The notes: generated from the letters alone by a model not told the origin. A stretch of DNA of 64,000 nt from Hyaloperonospora brassicae (GCA_947650285.1 CANTFL010000608.1:248001-312000); one strand, 5' to 3'; counted from the first letter of the stretch, positions 34,105 through 45,637 are shown. Numbers and translations are program-made.

Positions 34105-34543
34105 ATGGCAAGTGGCTGTACGAGTGACTGTGTGAGTGGGTCTCCAACTCCGCTCGGCGGCAGTTGTTTGACGTACGATCGATCGTCTGGTGGGCAGCTC
34201 GAAAAAGTGTGTCCCCAGTGCATTGACGCTGCAATGGGACTTTGGTGTCCGTGCCCGACGGCGTGTATTAGCCGTGAAAAGTTCAGGTTGGGCATGTTGC
34301 CCACGTGTAAGTAGATGGGGCCCGTGCTACTCTCCGAGCCGTCACGCAGACGCGTCTTGTCTGGGCACGTCATATCGTGGGGTCGTCACGTGAAAGACGT
34401 CGGCGAAACGCAGCGCTTGCGTCGATCGACCCACAGCTCTCGGCGACGGCATTGAGGTGCACGACGACTATGCTGCCGTTTCGACTGTGGCTTTCTCGAC
34501 AGTGCGGAGCTGCAACATGCAATGGACAGGAGGGAGTGAGTGA
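34105..34543 (+). CDS. Small Cys-rich protein, two exons, unknown
   Basis: Exon 34105-34306 ends at a consensus GTAAGT donor. Exon 34437-34543 begins after CAG and stays in frame (phase 1) to a TGA. This gives 102 residues from the ATG at 34105. The first exon is Cys-rich (GCTSDCVSGSPTPLGGSC, VCPQCIDAAMGLWCPCPTAC). The second reads GIEVHDDYAAVSTVAFSTVR then SCNMQWTGG. The frame is also open upstream to 33781, so the true start may lie earlier or in another exon; no signal peptide is visible from the chosen start. It is convergent with the zinc-finger gene 150 bases away. I recognise no family. Confidence 0.4.
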
Positions 34544-34694
34544 TTGATAGTATTACATTGTGCTCGCACGGCCTTCGTAGGCAGACAGACCCTTTCTAGT
34601 CTAAACGTCGCGCGTCCGTATCGCATACCCTTTGACACAGTGCCGTCGACGCGATAGATCGCGTTTCGCCGCACGTCTTGTCACACGCAACCGA

Positions 34695-35756
34695 TTACCA
34701 CCGCGAGACACGTCGCTTTAATGGCTGTTGTGGCGGCTGTTGCTGTTGCTGCTGCTTGCCGTGTTTGATGCAAAAGCCGCCACTGCGAGCCGCGTGGGTA
34801 CAGCCCGCCGTGCCGCACCGCTTGCCCCCTCCGTGCGAGTAGCAGATACCCCCCGACTGGGCGCTCTTTGCGCAGTTGGCCACTGCACAGCGACGGCCGC
34901 CGCCGTGGGAGATGCAGAACCCCCCGCGGTGGGCGCACTTCTGGCATCCCGTCATCTTGCAAAAGTGGCGGCCGCCGTGTTCCATGCACAGGCCTTTGCG
35001 CCGCGCGTCTTTATGGCAGCCCTCCCGACGGCACTGCGTGATGGGTCGGTAGCTGCCCATGCCAGCGGTCGACAAGGCAGGACTTGCCACGACGCGGGGT
35101 CGCTTGGTCACGGGAGCCGACAAGTAGGTCGTTTGCTCGGCAAACATTGGCGACCGTTTCGTGGGCGGCGGCGCTGGGGTAGGCGTGTACAGGGGGCTGC
35201 TGTAGCTCGGGTACCCCGACACGCCGAGGGACGGACGGCCTTGCGGTGCTACTTGCGTCTGCGTGGGTACAACCGTTTGCAGCGCCGGTAGGTACGGCAA
35301 CTGCGTCGTCCCTGGCGACGGAAGGCCGAGGCCCGGAAGGTGCTGGTGCGGGTTCGTGTTGGGTGGCACGAACGACGTCTGGTTCGAGTGGGGAGCGGGT
35401 TGACCGTGGATATGGTCGTGGCAGTACCCCTGCATTTTGCTGAAGTTGGCACAGCCGCGGAAGCTGCAGTACTCGAGTTTGAGCGGGTTCAGGACGTTGG
35501 GCGTCCTCAAGACGGGAAACCGGGCGGTCGTTGTCGTGTTGGCGGGACTGATGTTGCCCAGCGATGGCAAACACGGCGACGTTGCAATGGTTGTCGACGT
35601 GTGGGACCGGACGACCGCCGGACTGCAACTGCTCTGGAGCTGCCGCTTCCTCCAGTCGCTCGTCTGCTCTGCCAGCAGCACAGAGTTCGCTTGCGTCGTG
35701 GGCCACGCGTGAGGAGGTGTCATCAGAGCGATCACCATGTGGTGGACACAGTGCAC
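34695..35756 (-). CDS. Zinc-finger repeat protein (WRKY19-like type)
   Basis: 353 residues on the minus strand. One diverged unit lies at about residues 95-118 (YCSFRGCANFSKMQGYCHDH). Four tandem units follow near the C-terminus, each of the form C-x4-C-x8-9-C-x2-HGG (CRREGCHKDARRKGLCMEHG, CKMTGCQKCAHRGGFCISHG, CAVANCAKSAQSGGICYSHG, CGTAGCTHAARSGGFCIKHG). This repeat is common in oomycete proteins labelled WRKY transcription factor 19-like, although no WRKY box is present. The middle is Pro/Gln/Thr-rich like an activation domain, and the C-terminus has a poly-Gln run. A nuclear, nucleic-acid-binding role is likely but unproven. The start is the first ATG; a shorter N-terminus or an upstream exon is possible. 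Confidence 0.75.
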   Translation of the reverse strand: MHCVHHMVIALMTPPHAWPTTQANSVLLAEQTSDWRKRQLQSSCSPAVVRSHTSTTIATSPCLPSLGNISPANTTTTARFPVLRTPNVLNPLKLEYCSFRGCANFSKMQGYCHDHIHGQPAPHSNQTSFVPPNTNPHQHLPGLGLPSPGTTQLPYLPALQTVVPTQTQVAPQGRPSLGVSGYPSYSSPLYTPTPAPPPTKRSPMFAEQTTYLSAPVTKRPRVVASPALSTAGMGSYRPITQCRREGCHKDARRKGLCMEHGGRHFCKMTGCQKCAHRGGFCISHGGGRRCAVANCAKSAQSGGICYSHGGGKRCGTAGCTHAARSGGFCIKHGKQQQQQQPPQQPLKRRVSRW

Positions 35757-37992
35757 GCGCGCGTCCGAGTGAACGAACAGCTACAGGTCTCGTCAAGCGA
35801 AAGAGCAGCTTCAACTTGCCACCGACACTCTCTTCCCGCGAGCTTGAGTCGCTCTGGTCAAATTCGCAAATGACCGATCGCAGAGCAGCTCGCCAAACGG
35901 ACGGACGGACGGACGGACAGTCAGTCAGTCAGTCGGTCCATCGAGCGAGTTACGTCGCCCGTGCGCCGCAAGGTTTTTTACGGTCGCCTTTTGCCGCCGA
36001 GATTCGTCACGGCGCTGTGTGGTCGCTCAGGGGATTTGGTAGGGCTCGGCGCCGAGCTTTCTCCGGCTCGGGCTTTCTGCCCGCGGCTGGTTTTTCTTCT
36101 TAGTCCATTTTCTTCGACCAGTGGCACACGCACCTGTGGGTGTGCTGCGGCGCTCGGGTCAGTCGGATCCACAAAGTCGTTCGCCCTTTCACTCGACGTT
36201 AACGGCTTGGCGAGACGACGGACTGGGCCGCGTCCAGAGGCACTGACTTTTTTCGCGAGCCCAAAGAGCTGTTCATGGCCGTCGCGGCACTGGACGCACT
36301 AAGGAGCGCCCCACAACAGTTGGCGCTGCTAGTGGACCATTCGTCGATCGATGAGCTTTGCCAGCGGCACATCTGTCTGCGTGGCCATGTGCGCCACGGC
36401 TGGAGGTGTAACTGTCGGTGGTTTACATCCAACAGCACGTCGCACTTGCAGGTTGTAGGAGGCTTTGGACAGCGGTGCTGCCTGGTGATGATCATGACGA
36501 CGACGACGATGACGATGATGATGATGATGATCGTTGTTAGTGTTACTATTGTTATTGACCTGCCCACTGTTGTCCCGCCACGTTCATCACGCCACGGCCG
36601 CTTTAGGATGTTTGAACTGCAACTCGCATACCGATGGAGCTGTAGCTGTTGGCCGTGGCGTACGCAGCGCTTGCGAGCTCCAGAGCTGCCAAAAGCCATT
36701 GCATCGACCGGCGCTCTGGTTTTCACACGGACGTTGTTGCCGTGTCGAGCGGCTGCACCGCACCCTGAAACATGCGCGAAAACAGATCGTTCGTTGCGCG
36801 ATCTAGTGCTTCAGCTGCGTTGGCCACGCCTGGGCATCGCGCATGCCTATCGCCGCGCGAGCACCGTATAGATTGGCCGTCGCTGGTAAAAACGCGGGGC
36901 TGGTCGAGAGTCCTACGACGGCAGGCGAGGTAGCAGCCCTTCGTGCACGATGGGCATCGTCACGAACAACGACTTCGTCGGACACGAAGATTAGAAGAGC
37001 GGCTCCACCGCACGGGCGCAGTGGGTGTCCCGGGGTCCCGTCTCGACTGAGCAGGTAGCACCGACAGGATATGTGCCATGGGGCACTCGGTGCGGTGATG
37101 ACAAGTTGTGTCGCGGTCGGCTCTTGAGCTGCCGGCGCCAGGACACGATCGATCGACAGCGTTTGCAGTGCAGCGGACGGACGGACTTTTCCATCAGGTT
37201 GTGTTGCCATACCCGCACGTTGCGAAGCGCTTGTTTACTGTCTCTTGCTCCGTTGGCGACGTCGGCAGACCAGCGCTTTGATCGCGCAACGATCACGTCG
37301 TGGACGGACTGAACCCGATGCGTAGATCGCTGCCGAAGCAGCACGGATCATTCTGAGTGACGAGACGGCCACGACTCGCGCATGTACCGATTGCCGGTGC
37401 AAAGGCTGCACGCATAGCCCTACGAGACGCTGTGGACGAAGGATCGCTCGAGAGACGTGTGGCTAAGTGTAACGCTCTTTGGCACGAGGAAGAGTTCCCA
37501 CGACAAGTACGAGTGCACGGCCAATGGATCTCAGTGCGTATCAACCTCATACATCGGTACGGAGCCTATCGACTGCGTTAGCTAAAGCCAACGAGAACGC
37601 GAGAGGACGCTGCTGTCTTGCGGTCCTACAGCAGCGCGTGTCCCTCTTTCTCGCCGTAGCTAATGCTGTAATCCCAGCGCTTACTCTGCAGCAATTCGGT
37701 CGCACTCGAACGTCTCGTGCCGGACGTGGTTGTCATGATCCCCACCCGCTTCATCAGATACGGTCCGTACACATACTGTCGTATTGACGACAGTGTCAGT
37801 CTGCGCATCTCTCCTGACAGAAGAGCGCAGGGCTCGCACGAGCTTTGCTCGAGCCTTGTCACATGAATGGAAACCCTACGAGCCTCGTGCACGCTCGCTC
37901 AGCTGGCCGCAGCCTGACACGAACGCCGACTTCCCAGCTGGTGAGCCCCCCCCCGACCCGTTCCTGCAACGCGATAGACTCGCCGACGACAG

Positions 37993-38253
37993 ATGAGGCG
38001 TCCGCAGCTGTTTGTCTTGCGACCAGAGGCGTGTGGCTCCGGTGCCTCGACGTCGTGTCTCGTGTTGACCACCGAGTTCTGCGCTCTTCTGGTCTCTCGA
38101 CCGGAGCAGAGCGTTTCGCTTCTTCGGGCAGACCGTGAAGCCATCAATTACTACCGCAGGGACAGGCCCGTCACGAAGGCAGCTGCAGCGGCGCGCACGA
38201 CAGCACCAATCTCGCTTCGCGGGGCCATCTTGACTATCCACGACGATCAGTAG
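37993..38253 (+). CDS. Possible small hypothetical protein
   Basis: 86 codons from an ATG with GC-leaning third positions and no motif. The opposite strand is also open here, so the support is weak. It may be an exon of a larger gene or chance. Confidence 0.2.
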   Translation: MRRPQLFVLRPEACGSGASTSCLVLTTEFCALLVSRPEQSVSLLRADREAINYYRRDRPVTKAAAAARTTAPISLRGAILTIHDDQ

Positions 38254-38819
38254 CCGTTGTGTGCACTGGCGAAGAACGGCGAGATGATTGTTGACGCCCG
38301 TCGCCGCCATCGGCTTGGAAAGGCGGGCAAACGATGGCCGTCGCCGGTGTTCAGAAGCGAGAGACGCGACTGAGTGTCAACGCCCCGATGGCGTCTCGAC
38401 GATCGATGTCGCTCGCGGCCACAGCATCTCCGTCCACACCGCTGCACGTCAATGCTACACGTGTGTAGCACGCAGCCGCTCACTGTTGTTGGCGGTGGTG
38501 TCGTCTGTCGGTACGGACACTGGACGTGAGACGACAAGGAGCGGTCGGAATGTTACACGGCATCCCGCGAGGCTCTCGACCAGGTCTTTCGCTCTCTCTC
38601 TCTCTCTCGCTGCGGTACTTCGCCTGGGACACTATTGTGCCCGTTCCCGTCTCCTTACGTGGGTTCAAACCCACAATCACGCGACGGCGAAGCACAAGCA
38701 CGAGCCAAAGCGGAACCACTCCACGTCGCACCGCCGCCCGAAGCATTACAACGTCGCGGCTGCTGAAAAAAGTGGTCTCGCAACGGGCCGTCGACGCAGA
38801 CCGCACGTCGCGCCCACTT

Positions 38820-38869
38820 GTCGTGCCTTTGTAGTACAACATATATATGTTATACTACAAAGGCACGAC
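38820..38869. repeat. Near-perfect 50-base palindrome
   Basis: Two 25-base arms meet with no spacer (centre ATAT/ATAT) and pair at all but one position (38837 with 38852). The arm begins GTCGTGCCTTTGTAGTA. It could be a pair of terminal inverted repeats left from a small DNA transposon, or a hairpin in the 5' region of the gene at 39090. Confidence 0.9.
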
Positions 38870-39089
38870 CCACGGCCCTCCTCGTCTGCTCGAGTCCCGC
38901 GTCGGTCCTGTAGTAGGTGTGGGCCAACTACCACTGTATGTCGCCTCTCTCCTGCTTCTTTTTGTACCAATCAGCAAGTAGCAACCCCCCCCCACCCACC
39001 CCTTATCCCTCAGATAGGCCTCGGTAGTCATATTCCTTCCACTCGGCGAGCCTTTTTCCGGCCGTCCCCCTTCTTATCTATTACTCGCC

Positions 39090-39743
39090 ATGAGCTCCTC
39101 CTCGGAAGAAATGCTCACGAGCGTCTTAGTGCTCCAGCTCGAGGCCATCAAAGCCCTCGTGACCGAGTACCACCAGCAGACCGAAGCGTTCGTCCAGCAA
39201 TTCGGCCACCTGCCGCTGTCGAACGAACCCGTCGACGCGGCCCACGACGCGCGCATTGCGCTGCGGCCGCTGCCGTCTCTGGCCGAAGGGTGCGTTGTCT
39301 CGGAGGTGATTCTGGCCGCCACGAAGAGCCATTGCAGCCAGACGATGTGTGCCACGTCAACTGCCGACCTCGAAGCGTTTCTAGGTAGTGCTCGAAAACA
39401 CGTCAAAACAGTGGACGACCGCGTGCACGCGCTGTTTGTGCTGGACGCGAGTCTCGCCCACGCCGAGCTCCGGCAGGAGATGCAGGCCACGTTTGAAGGC
39501 AAACAGGGCTACGCGCTGCTCGTCGAGTGGCTCGCGCTGAGTTGTAGTTACAAGGACGAGACGTCGAGGGCGTTCACCGAGTTGTTGCTGCTCGTGCTGA
39601 AGAAGAAGATGCCCGCCATGTTGTTCACGATAAAGACAGTGGTCAAGAACTTGACGCAGTATAAAAAAGTGATCAAGGGGAAGCACAACAAGGGGCTGTT
39701 GCAGGACGTGGTGGATCAGTACCGCAAGAAGATAAAGGTGTAG
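39090..39743 (+). CDS. Hypothetical protein, all-helical
   Basis: 217 residues from ATG 39090, no intron. It is predicted to be mostly helical: an N-terminal helix with TSVLVLQLEAIKALVTEYHQ, a middle region with few charged motifs, and a basic C-terminal segment (NLTQYKKVIKGKHNKGLLQD). The arrangement of short amphipathic helices (LVEWLALSC, AFTELLLLVLKKKM) is slightly reminiscent of TFIIS N-terminal (LW)-like helical bundles, but I would not assign it. Codon use is GC-rich at third positions as in real genes here, and the frame is clean. It is very likely a real gene of unknown function. Confidence 0.7.
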   Translation: MSSSSEEMLTSVLVLQLEAIKALVTEYHQQTEAFVQQFGHLPLSNEPVDAAHDARIALRPLPSLAEGCVVSEVILAATKSHCSQTMCATSTADLEAFLGSARKHVKTVDDRVHALFVLDASLAHAELRQEMQATFEGKQGYALLVEWLALSCSYKDETSRAFTELLLLVLKKKMPAMLFTIKTVVKNLTQYKKVIKGKHNKGLLQDVVDQYRKKIKV

Positions 39744-42700
39744 TCGACGGTCCGTTTGTGGGGCGTCTTAGCTCAAGACGTTGCATGTCTTTTTTTTTCT
39801 TCTTGATTCGATCACAGTGCGTGTGTGTGTGTGTGTGTGTATGTGTATGTCAATGATGAACCTACTCGAATGAACATACTCGAAAGAAAAGCACAGTGTG
39901 TGCCGGCACCACGTGGAAAGTGTATTGCTACTTTGTTGCAAGCAATGAAGTGCACCTGTCGACATGAAGGGGTCGCTCGCTGTCAGGTGCTTCGATCCAA
40001 GAGCGCTTTTTGTGCATGAAGTCATTGGGTGGGGGATGAAAACCACGAGACGATGCAATGTCAAGGCGAGCTCCGTTCGGGAACACCGTAGACAACAGCA
40101 CAACATCAAGTGCGATGCGTCGACGAAGAAAAGTCACCGCGACGGCATTGCAGGCACGTCGTCGATCACAAATGTCTGGAAATCTGACGACGTCTTCTGG
40201 GCCAGCCACGGGTGCCACAAAACTCGATAGTTTCTGCAGCTACCACAATTCATCTAAGCCACACACACGGGATCCTTCGCAAGCCGCACGCACTCGTGAA
40301 TCATCTGACAGCCTTGACAACATTTACATGCACGAGAATGTCCCAGCGAAAACGAGAAAGACGTGGAAGCCTCGATTCTAGAGCGTGTGCGTCTACTGAT
40401 GCATCGCGCGCTGACAGCTGCACGTGTGGGCAGCATTGATTGATAGTGAAGACAGGTCGTTGCTGACACTACACATTGCGGTGCGCACGACCTCAACAGA
40501 GCTGCGAAAGCTGAACGGTATATGCGACTCGTTACTGCTTTCGGCATGCAAAAGACGAGGCCAATTGTGTGCCGATATCAAGGACAGTAAAGTTGTAGGT
40601 ACGCCCATCCGTGTCACGAAAAGACTGAGAGCTAGCTGTGCTTACGAGTCGATCCCCGCCTTTTCGACCCGAGCAGTGGCGCTTGCACGTTGCTTGCAAC
40701 CTCGCTTGACTACATCATGCAAGAACGACTTTACCACTATACACCTACTACTTAGCTCAGGGGCTGCTTGCGTTAAAACCCACTATGACGGATGCACTAG
40801 GGAGTTGCTAGTTACTACTTTGCCGGCCGGAGCAGCTTTGCATTCGCACGCTTGTGATTGTGAAGACGCGTTCTACCCCACCTCTTTGTATGATAGACCA
40901 ACGACCCTTCTGACACGCAAACGAAGACTCGCGCTTGCTAAAGACGGCAGTGTCATTTTGGTCAACACCTTTCGCGATCTTGTTACAATGTCATTGTGTG
41001 GAGAGTAGAGTTTGAAGCGGCCAAAGTATTTCGACCTCCAGGTTGTGTTTGGTCCCGTGCTTTGTCAACGTCCTGTCGTTAACGGTTACATAAGATGACT
41101 CAGCGGCTGCGTCGAAGTTCGGATCGTCGATCATGATGGATCGACGCAGCACTCTCGTTGAGCTATCTAGCGTCAATGCTGAGCTCAGCAAAGTGCTCGC
41201 TCCGATGCATTGTCTTCTACTGAGTCTTAACCGAACTTCGGTATGTTTCTGCGTCGAGGGAGACCGACCTCGTTCGATGGCCGCTGACTTACAGCATGAA
41301 TAGATTATACAACTCGTTCCGGTGAAGATTCGTTGGCTTGTAGCCTGACAAGGTACGTCTGTAACACTACCATCAGTGCTAGTTTGCTTCGTCCGTAGTC
41401 ATCCCAATTTTGTACCACAAGACACGGATGGAGTGGCGCTGTGTGCGTTGCAAAATCAGCCCACAGTTTGGTAGACATCTGTAAAGTGACCCAGTGACTT
41501 TTTGGGATATATCGATCAGGGAAGAGACACCACGTAAGACGTTGATCGTTTCGGTACATGTAGACCTTTTTGTGATAGTGATCCAAATTTCGAACGCATC
41601 CATCATTTGTCTTGCCCTCCTCTGACTAGCAGTGATTCACAAGATCTTGTCTCGGCCAGCTCCAGCTGACGGGTCGTATCCTTTTCGATAGGAGCAATGG
41701 TCTTCAAATGCGCATGAGATTTCACACACGCAGCTGGTTGAGATTACATCGTTATATCTCTGCTTCAGTTTATTCGAGGCTTCGCAGTCTCCTTTCGGGT
41801 AACCGTTGTTTCTCTGCGTATCCATAATAGTTTGAGAGATAGGCGTGTTGCAAGCAGATCCCCTGTGAGGCTACATACGTAGCACATAGCAGCAGGCGGG
41901 TTGTAATGACCCGCCTACCGACCAGCGCGTGAAAGAGTCGGTAGACAACGTAGATGTTTTCAACCTTCCCACGCTTGTCACAATCGACTGCATTCTGATC
42001 AGTGTTTCGACGCTACAGCCGCTCAACACGCGATGCTGTCTGCATCCAACGGCTACGTCTTTCTTGGCCGTCGTATTTGCTGGTAAAGGCTGAGCTTTGG
42101 TACTTGTAAGCTCCAGGTCATCCATGATCTGTGACGGTGGCTTGTGGAGATGGAGACACTTTTCAGCTCTTGTTCCAGTCAAGTGTTGACTTCAGCACAG
42201 AACATTTGCTATAAACTTGTCCGGAAGCTTTAGAGGTGAAGTGAGGTGTCAACGCTCTGAAGATCCGTAGCCTTTGACGTAGGATCCCGTCCGGTGTTTC
42301 GGGCGTTGTCGCGTGATCATGTTCCTTTTGTTGCTACGGTCTGCTTGTGATTTACGAAATTGATCCGCCGTGTGCAAAGAACCACAACAGTCCGATAAGT
42401 AACACCTTCGCCAGGTGATTCCCTATCCGCCGGATCCACAACGTATCGGAGGAAGTACCGTGACACCCATGCGCGTTTTCGCATGTTGCCAACCAGCTGC
42501 TGCATACGAAGCGCTGGATACACAACCGTGTACGTAACGTAGCACAAGGACATGAAGGGCTGAACGCCTATCGTTACCACTCCCCGATCCGGTTCCTTAC
42601 AGGGTATTTTGCTGGATGTTGCGCCTCACAGTACCTTACCTTCTACAACAACAACAACCAGATTCCGCTGGCTATAGTCTGCGCGAGTCATTGGTAGCAG

Positions 42701-43239
42701 CCGCATTGCAGAATATCGTCGCGAACGGAGACGTCACGCAAGTGCGATCGATTCCTGCGAGTAAGTAGGACGCCAATTTCGCACCGTTACGAGGAAACGT
42801 CTCGAAAAAAAAACAGTCGGCTTCACACGCCACACAAATTCGACAGTTTGTATGCGACCGCAGAATGCAAGCGATCCGAACGCGTCGTTCTGGTCTTGTT
42901 GCTGATCCAGGGACTGCTGCTTTTGTTCAGGATGAAGCAAATGAGCGACGACCGTTTCATTGTAAACCCGCAGTCGAAAGTTACATGCACGGGGCAAACA
43001 CACACCATCTACCGACGACAGTACCTTTCTTCGGGTTTCTCAGGTGTTGTCCATTACACTCACTCATACATACGTACATACCTCCCGTCCCTCATCTCTA
43101 TTTCTATACAACCCAACAACCGCTTCTCTAGGTCGGACTACAAGTCAGCGACAGCAGCCTTTTTGGGTTCTTGGTCACATCGTTGCGCATCAAAGCAACA
43201 GGTGACCGCAACGATCCACTTTTGAGCAGATCAGTCCAT
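39744..43239. other. Intergenic, no supported gene
   Basis: A TG microsatellite lies at about 39818-39850. The longest frame, 40424-41008 (+), is open for 194 codons but has no ATG until its last residues, so it is not a gene by itself. Other frames are short. The segment 42600-43239 is the 3' flank of the SET-domain gene. Confidence 0.45.
39818..39850. repeat. (TG)n microsatellite
   Basis: A run of GT/TG dinucleotides with an ATG interruption near its right end, 75 bases after the stop of the 39090 gene. Confidence 0.9.
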
Positions 43240-45435
43240 TTAATTCAGTCTATTTTCTTCCTTCGCGTCGATCAAAGCTATTTCGGCGTCATCGCCCGCT
43301 TTCGTCGACGCATCACTCTTACTGGACCCGATGCGTGCTTGGCTCCAGTCAGGAACAACACCACTATATCCGTAGTCAAAGAATAATTCGTCTCCAGCTG
43401 CAATATCTTCCTTCGCATAAATACCAATACGATGATCTCCATTGACAAACATAATTCGGGCAAAACACTTCGGCCGCGTCGAGTCGTGGTTAGCAAACTT
43501 GCTTTTGTTGCCCTTGCGCGTAGCATCCACGACGGAATCTTCCGTCAAATCAAAGAGAAAACTGATCGTCGTCTTGTCGTATACGTTGCCTCGCCGTTCT
43601 GCTTCGTCTTGGGACAACAACGAGCCAGTGTACTCATACATGAACTCACCCTTCTCCACGTTCTCTAGCGCGTATGCTCCCCATCCATGGGTTTCTGACG
43701 CTGAGATCCCGATTTTGCTCATCTTGCCGCGCAAAATGTTCACGTTTCCGCAGATTCGGAGCTGTGCTGCAGTCTTGTCTTTGCTTTCGTCGTCAAACAC
43801 GACAACTGGAAGCTCGCTCGCTCCGCACGAAGTACAAACGTCTGGATCGCACTCCCTCCCCGCAAAATAGCATGGACAGTCGAAAGCCCGACACTGGCCC
43901 GCTTCGCAATGACATCCAGGAAAACGATTGGAGCAATCGACGGAGCACCCGCACGACTTTTCGCAGTAGTGGTCGCGACGCATGCACGAGCATTGTGCCG
44001 AGTCGCAAGAGCCGCCGTCATGGTTGCAAGGAATATACTCGTGATTCGCACCGCGATCCTTCATTCGCTGGGCACGCGTGCGGCGAAGGTGCTCGTAACT
44101 GTTGCCAAAAGCTCCATTACTCCTTTCTCGGTTCCGCCCATAGACATCATTTCGCAATACGCCAAGTTCGTAGCGATCATCTCGCGCTTGTCGGTTTCGT
44201 TCTTGTATGAAATGGGCAACATCGATGCAGCTTCGTGAGTGAAGCAACGCAGCTAAGGCGCACGCGCTAAAACCGATACAACTCTCGAGTTTGTTCAGCA
44301 ATGCAACTTCTGAGTCTTTCCACGGCTTTTCTTCCACTGTGCCACGAAAACCACGGGCTTCTTCGCACGAAGCAGTATCTGCTGCTGGCTTCGAGCAATA
44401 AGCACCGCATCGATATTCGGTAGACAATAATTCCAGCTTTCTATCTTGCGTGATTGCTTGGTACGTGCCATCAAGTCCTAAGTATTCTGACACGTCTGTA
44501 GTTCTGCAACGCACCATCTTTTTTGTCGGAACACGACCTGCATTCAGAATCGATGATGCTTTCGTACTAGCAGCCGTTCGAGCACGCATCGATCGCTGCG
44601 GAAAGTCACCTCCAGCAGCACTTGCTGTATTACTTGTTACATCATTTTCTGCTTTAATGGGGGAAACATGAGGCGCCGGCTCGGACACCGGCTCATCAGA
44701 TGCAAAATTCTCTTCATCGTCCATTTCTACATCAATGTTTTCGGCCAAACGCAGCTGCTCTTTCTCCACGCGTCGCCACAATATCGAAGAAGCCTTCACC
44801 AGGGGATAGCGTGGGTCGACGCGCATGACCGGAACAGGCTGATGGCGACCGTGATTTCGGCAGCTGTACACGCAGCAGCGGCGGCAGAAAAATTCTTGAT
44901 ACTTGGTCGCTAGTTCACGATATTGCTGAGATGGAGCGCTCCGCATACCTAGATCTTCTGCGGGCTGCAAGCATTTCAATATCAGTGGCGCTGGTACCGG
45001 TTGCAATGCGCGGCACGTGTCGAGAATAGCAGCAATCGCACGTTTCTTGGGACCAGAAATGTCGCCGTTGTTCAGACGCGCTTCCAGTTCGTGCAAATGT
45101 CGCTTCCACAATTGATTTTGCATCCCACGGGCGAGAATATCAGAGTAGTTTGCCAACGGTTGCGAAAATGCACCAATTCGTTTGAGCGCCTCAAAAGCGT
45201 CTTGGCCGCTCCCACAAGTATGCACAGCATACCGTAAGACGAACTCCTTTATCTCGTCATCCATACCCACAAGTGTATCCTTGCACTGCTCAAAAGAGCT
45301 GATATGGGGCTCCCTCGCCTTGTTGTCGCTACCTTCATCACCAAAGTACGGCACAAACCGAATGATTGGATCGTCCTCGACTCGGTGCGTGCCGCGCACC
45401 AACATGCAAGCTGTTGAGCGTGGGGCAGCCGCCAT
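43240..45435 (-). CDS. E(z)/EZH-type histone H3K27 methyltransferase
   Basis: The ATG at 45435 (MAAAPRST) gives 731 residues. The frame is open 87 codons further upstream, but that part overlaps the end of the preceding gene. The C-terminal third has the full EZH layout. A pre-SET CXC domain is Cys-rich (CNHDGGSCDSAQCSC, CGCSVDCSNRFPGCHC, CRAFDCPCYFAGREC). The SET domain follows with KIGISASETHGWGAYA, YTGSLLSQDEAERRG, DATRKGNKSKFANH, VNGDHRIGIYAKEDI and the closing FFDYGYSG. DATRKGN and NGDHRIGI are typical of Enhancer of zeste rather than other SET groups. It would be the catalytic subunit of Polycomb complex PRC2, silencing genes in the nucleus. One extra Asp is inserted within the NHS motif (FANHDSTRPKC). 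Confidence 0.92.
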   Translation of the reverse strand: MAAAPRSTACMLVRGTHRVEDDPIIRFVPYFGDEGSDNKAREPHISSFEQCKDTLVGMDDEIKEFVLRYAVHTCGSGQDAFEALKRIGAFSQPLANYSDILARGMQNQLWKRHLHELEARLNNGDISGPKKRAIAAILDTCRALQPVPAPLILKCLQPAEDLGMRSAPSQQYRELATKYQEFFCRRCCVYSCRNHGRHQPVPVMRVDPRYPLVKASSILWRRVEKEQLRLAENIDVEMDDEENFASDEPVSEPAPHVSPIKAENDVTSNTASAAGGDFPQRSMRARTAASTKASSILNAGRVPTKKMVRCRTTDVSEYLGLDGTYQAITQDRKLELLSTEYRCGAYCSKPAADTASCEEARGFRGTVEEKPWKDSEVALLNKLESCIGFSACALAALLHSRSCIDVAHFIQERNRQARDDRYELGVLRNDVYGRNRERSNGAFGNSYEHLRRTRAQRMKDRGANHEYIPCNHDGGSCDSAQCSCMRRDHYCEKSCGCSVDCSNRFPGCHCEAGQCRAFDCPCYFAGRECDPDVCTSCGASELPVVVFDDESKDKTAAQLRICGNVNILRGKMSKIGISASETHGWGAYALENVEKGEFMYEYTGSLLSQDEAERRGNVYDKTTISFLFDLTEDSVVDATRKGNKSKFANHDSTRPKCFARIMFVNGDHRIGIYAKEDIAAGDELFFDYGYSGVVPDWSQARIGSSKSDASTKAGDDAEIALIDAKEENRLN

Positions 45436-45637
45436 TTTGCTGAGATGCGTCACTGTGATAGGATGCAGCTCAGTACTGTAGCCAGACTCACTCCGTCCCA
45501 CCGAGTACGACGGTCGTTCCTCATCGCCCAGCAAACCCTCTGCAGTCCGGAGCAGTGCTCTTGTAGCAACTTTTTCCAGCCTCGTGATCCGAAGCGAACG
45601 TCCTGTCGACGAATATAGCAAACATACACAATGTCCA

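Larger units (their letters stand above)
35757..39089. other. Intergenic with several doubtful open frames
   Basis: Frames at 36199-36726 (-) and 36275-36871 (+) overlap on opposite strands, and their Ile/Met/Val-rich cores are only translations of a GAT/GAC repeat. A 74-codon frame at 37357-37581 (+) has coding-like composition (RVAKCNALWHEEEFPRQVRV) but no acceptable start. Nothing is recognised. Simple repeats occur at 35898-35940 (GGAC then AGTC units), 36498-36534 (GAY)n and about 38590-38611 (CT)n. Confidence 0.4.

Noticed and set aside
36199..36726. Apparent membrane segment in a minus-strand frame
   Set aside because: The Ile/Val run is the translation of a GAT/GAC microsatellite, and the plus strand is equally open.
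40424..41008. Plus-strand frame of 194 codons
   Set aside because: It contains no ATG until the last few codons, no recognised domain and no clear acceptor upstream.
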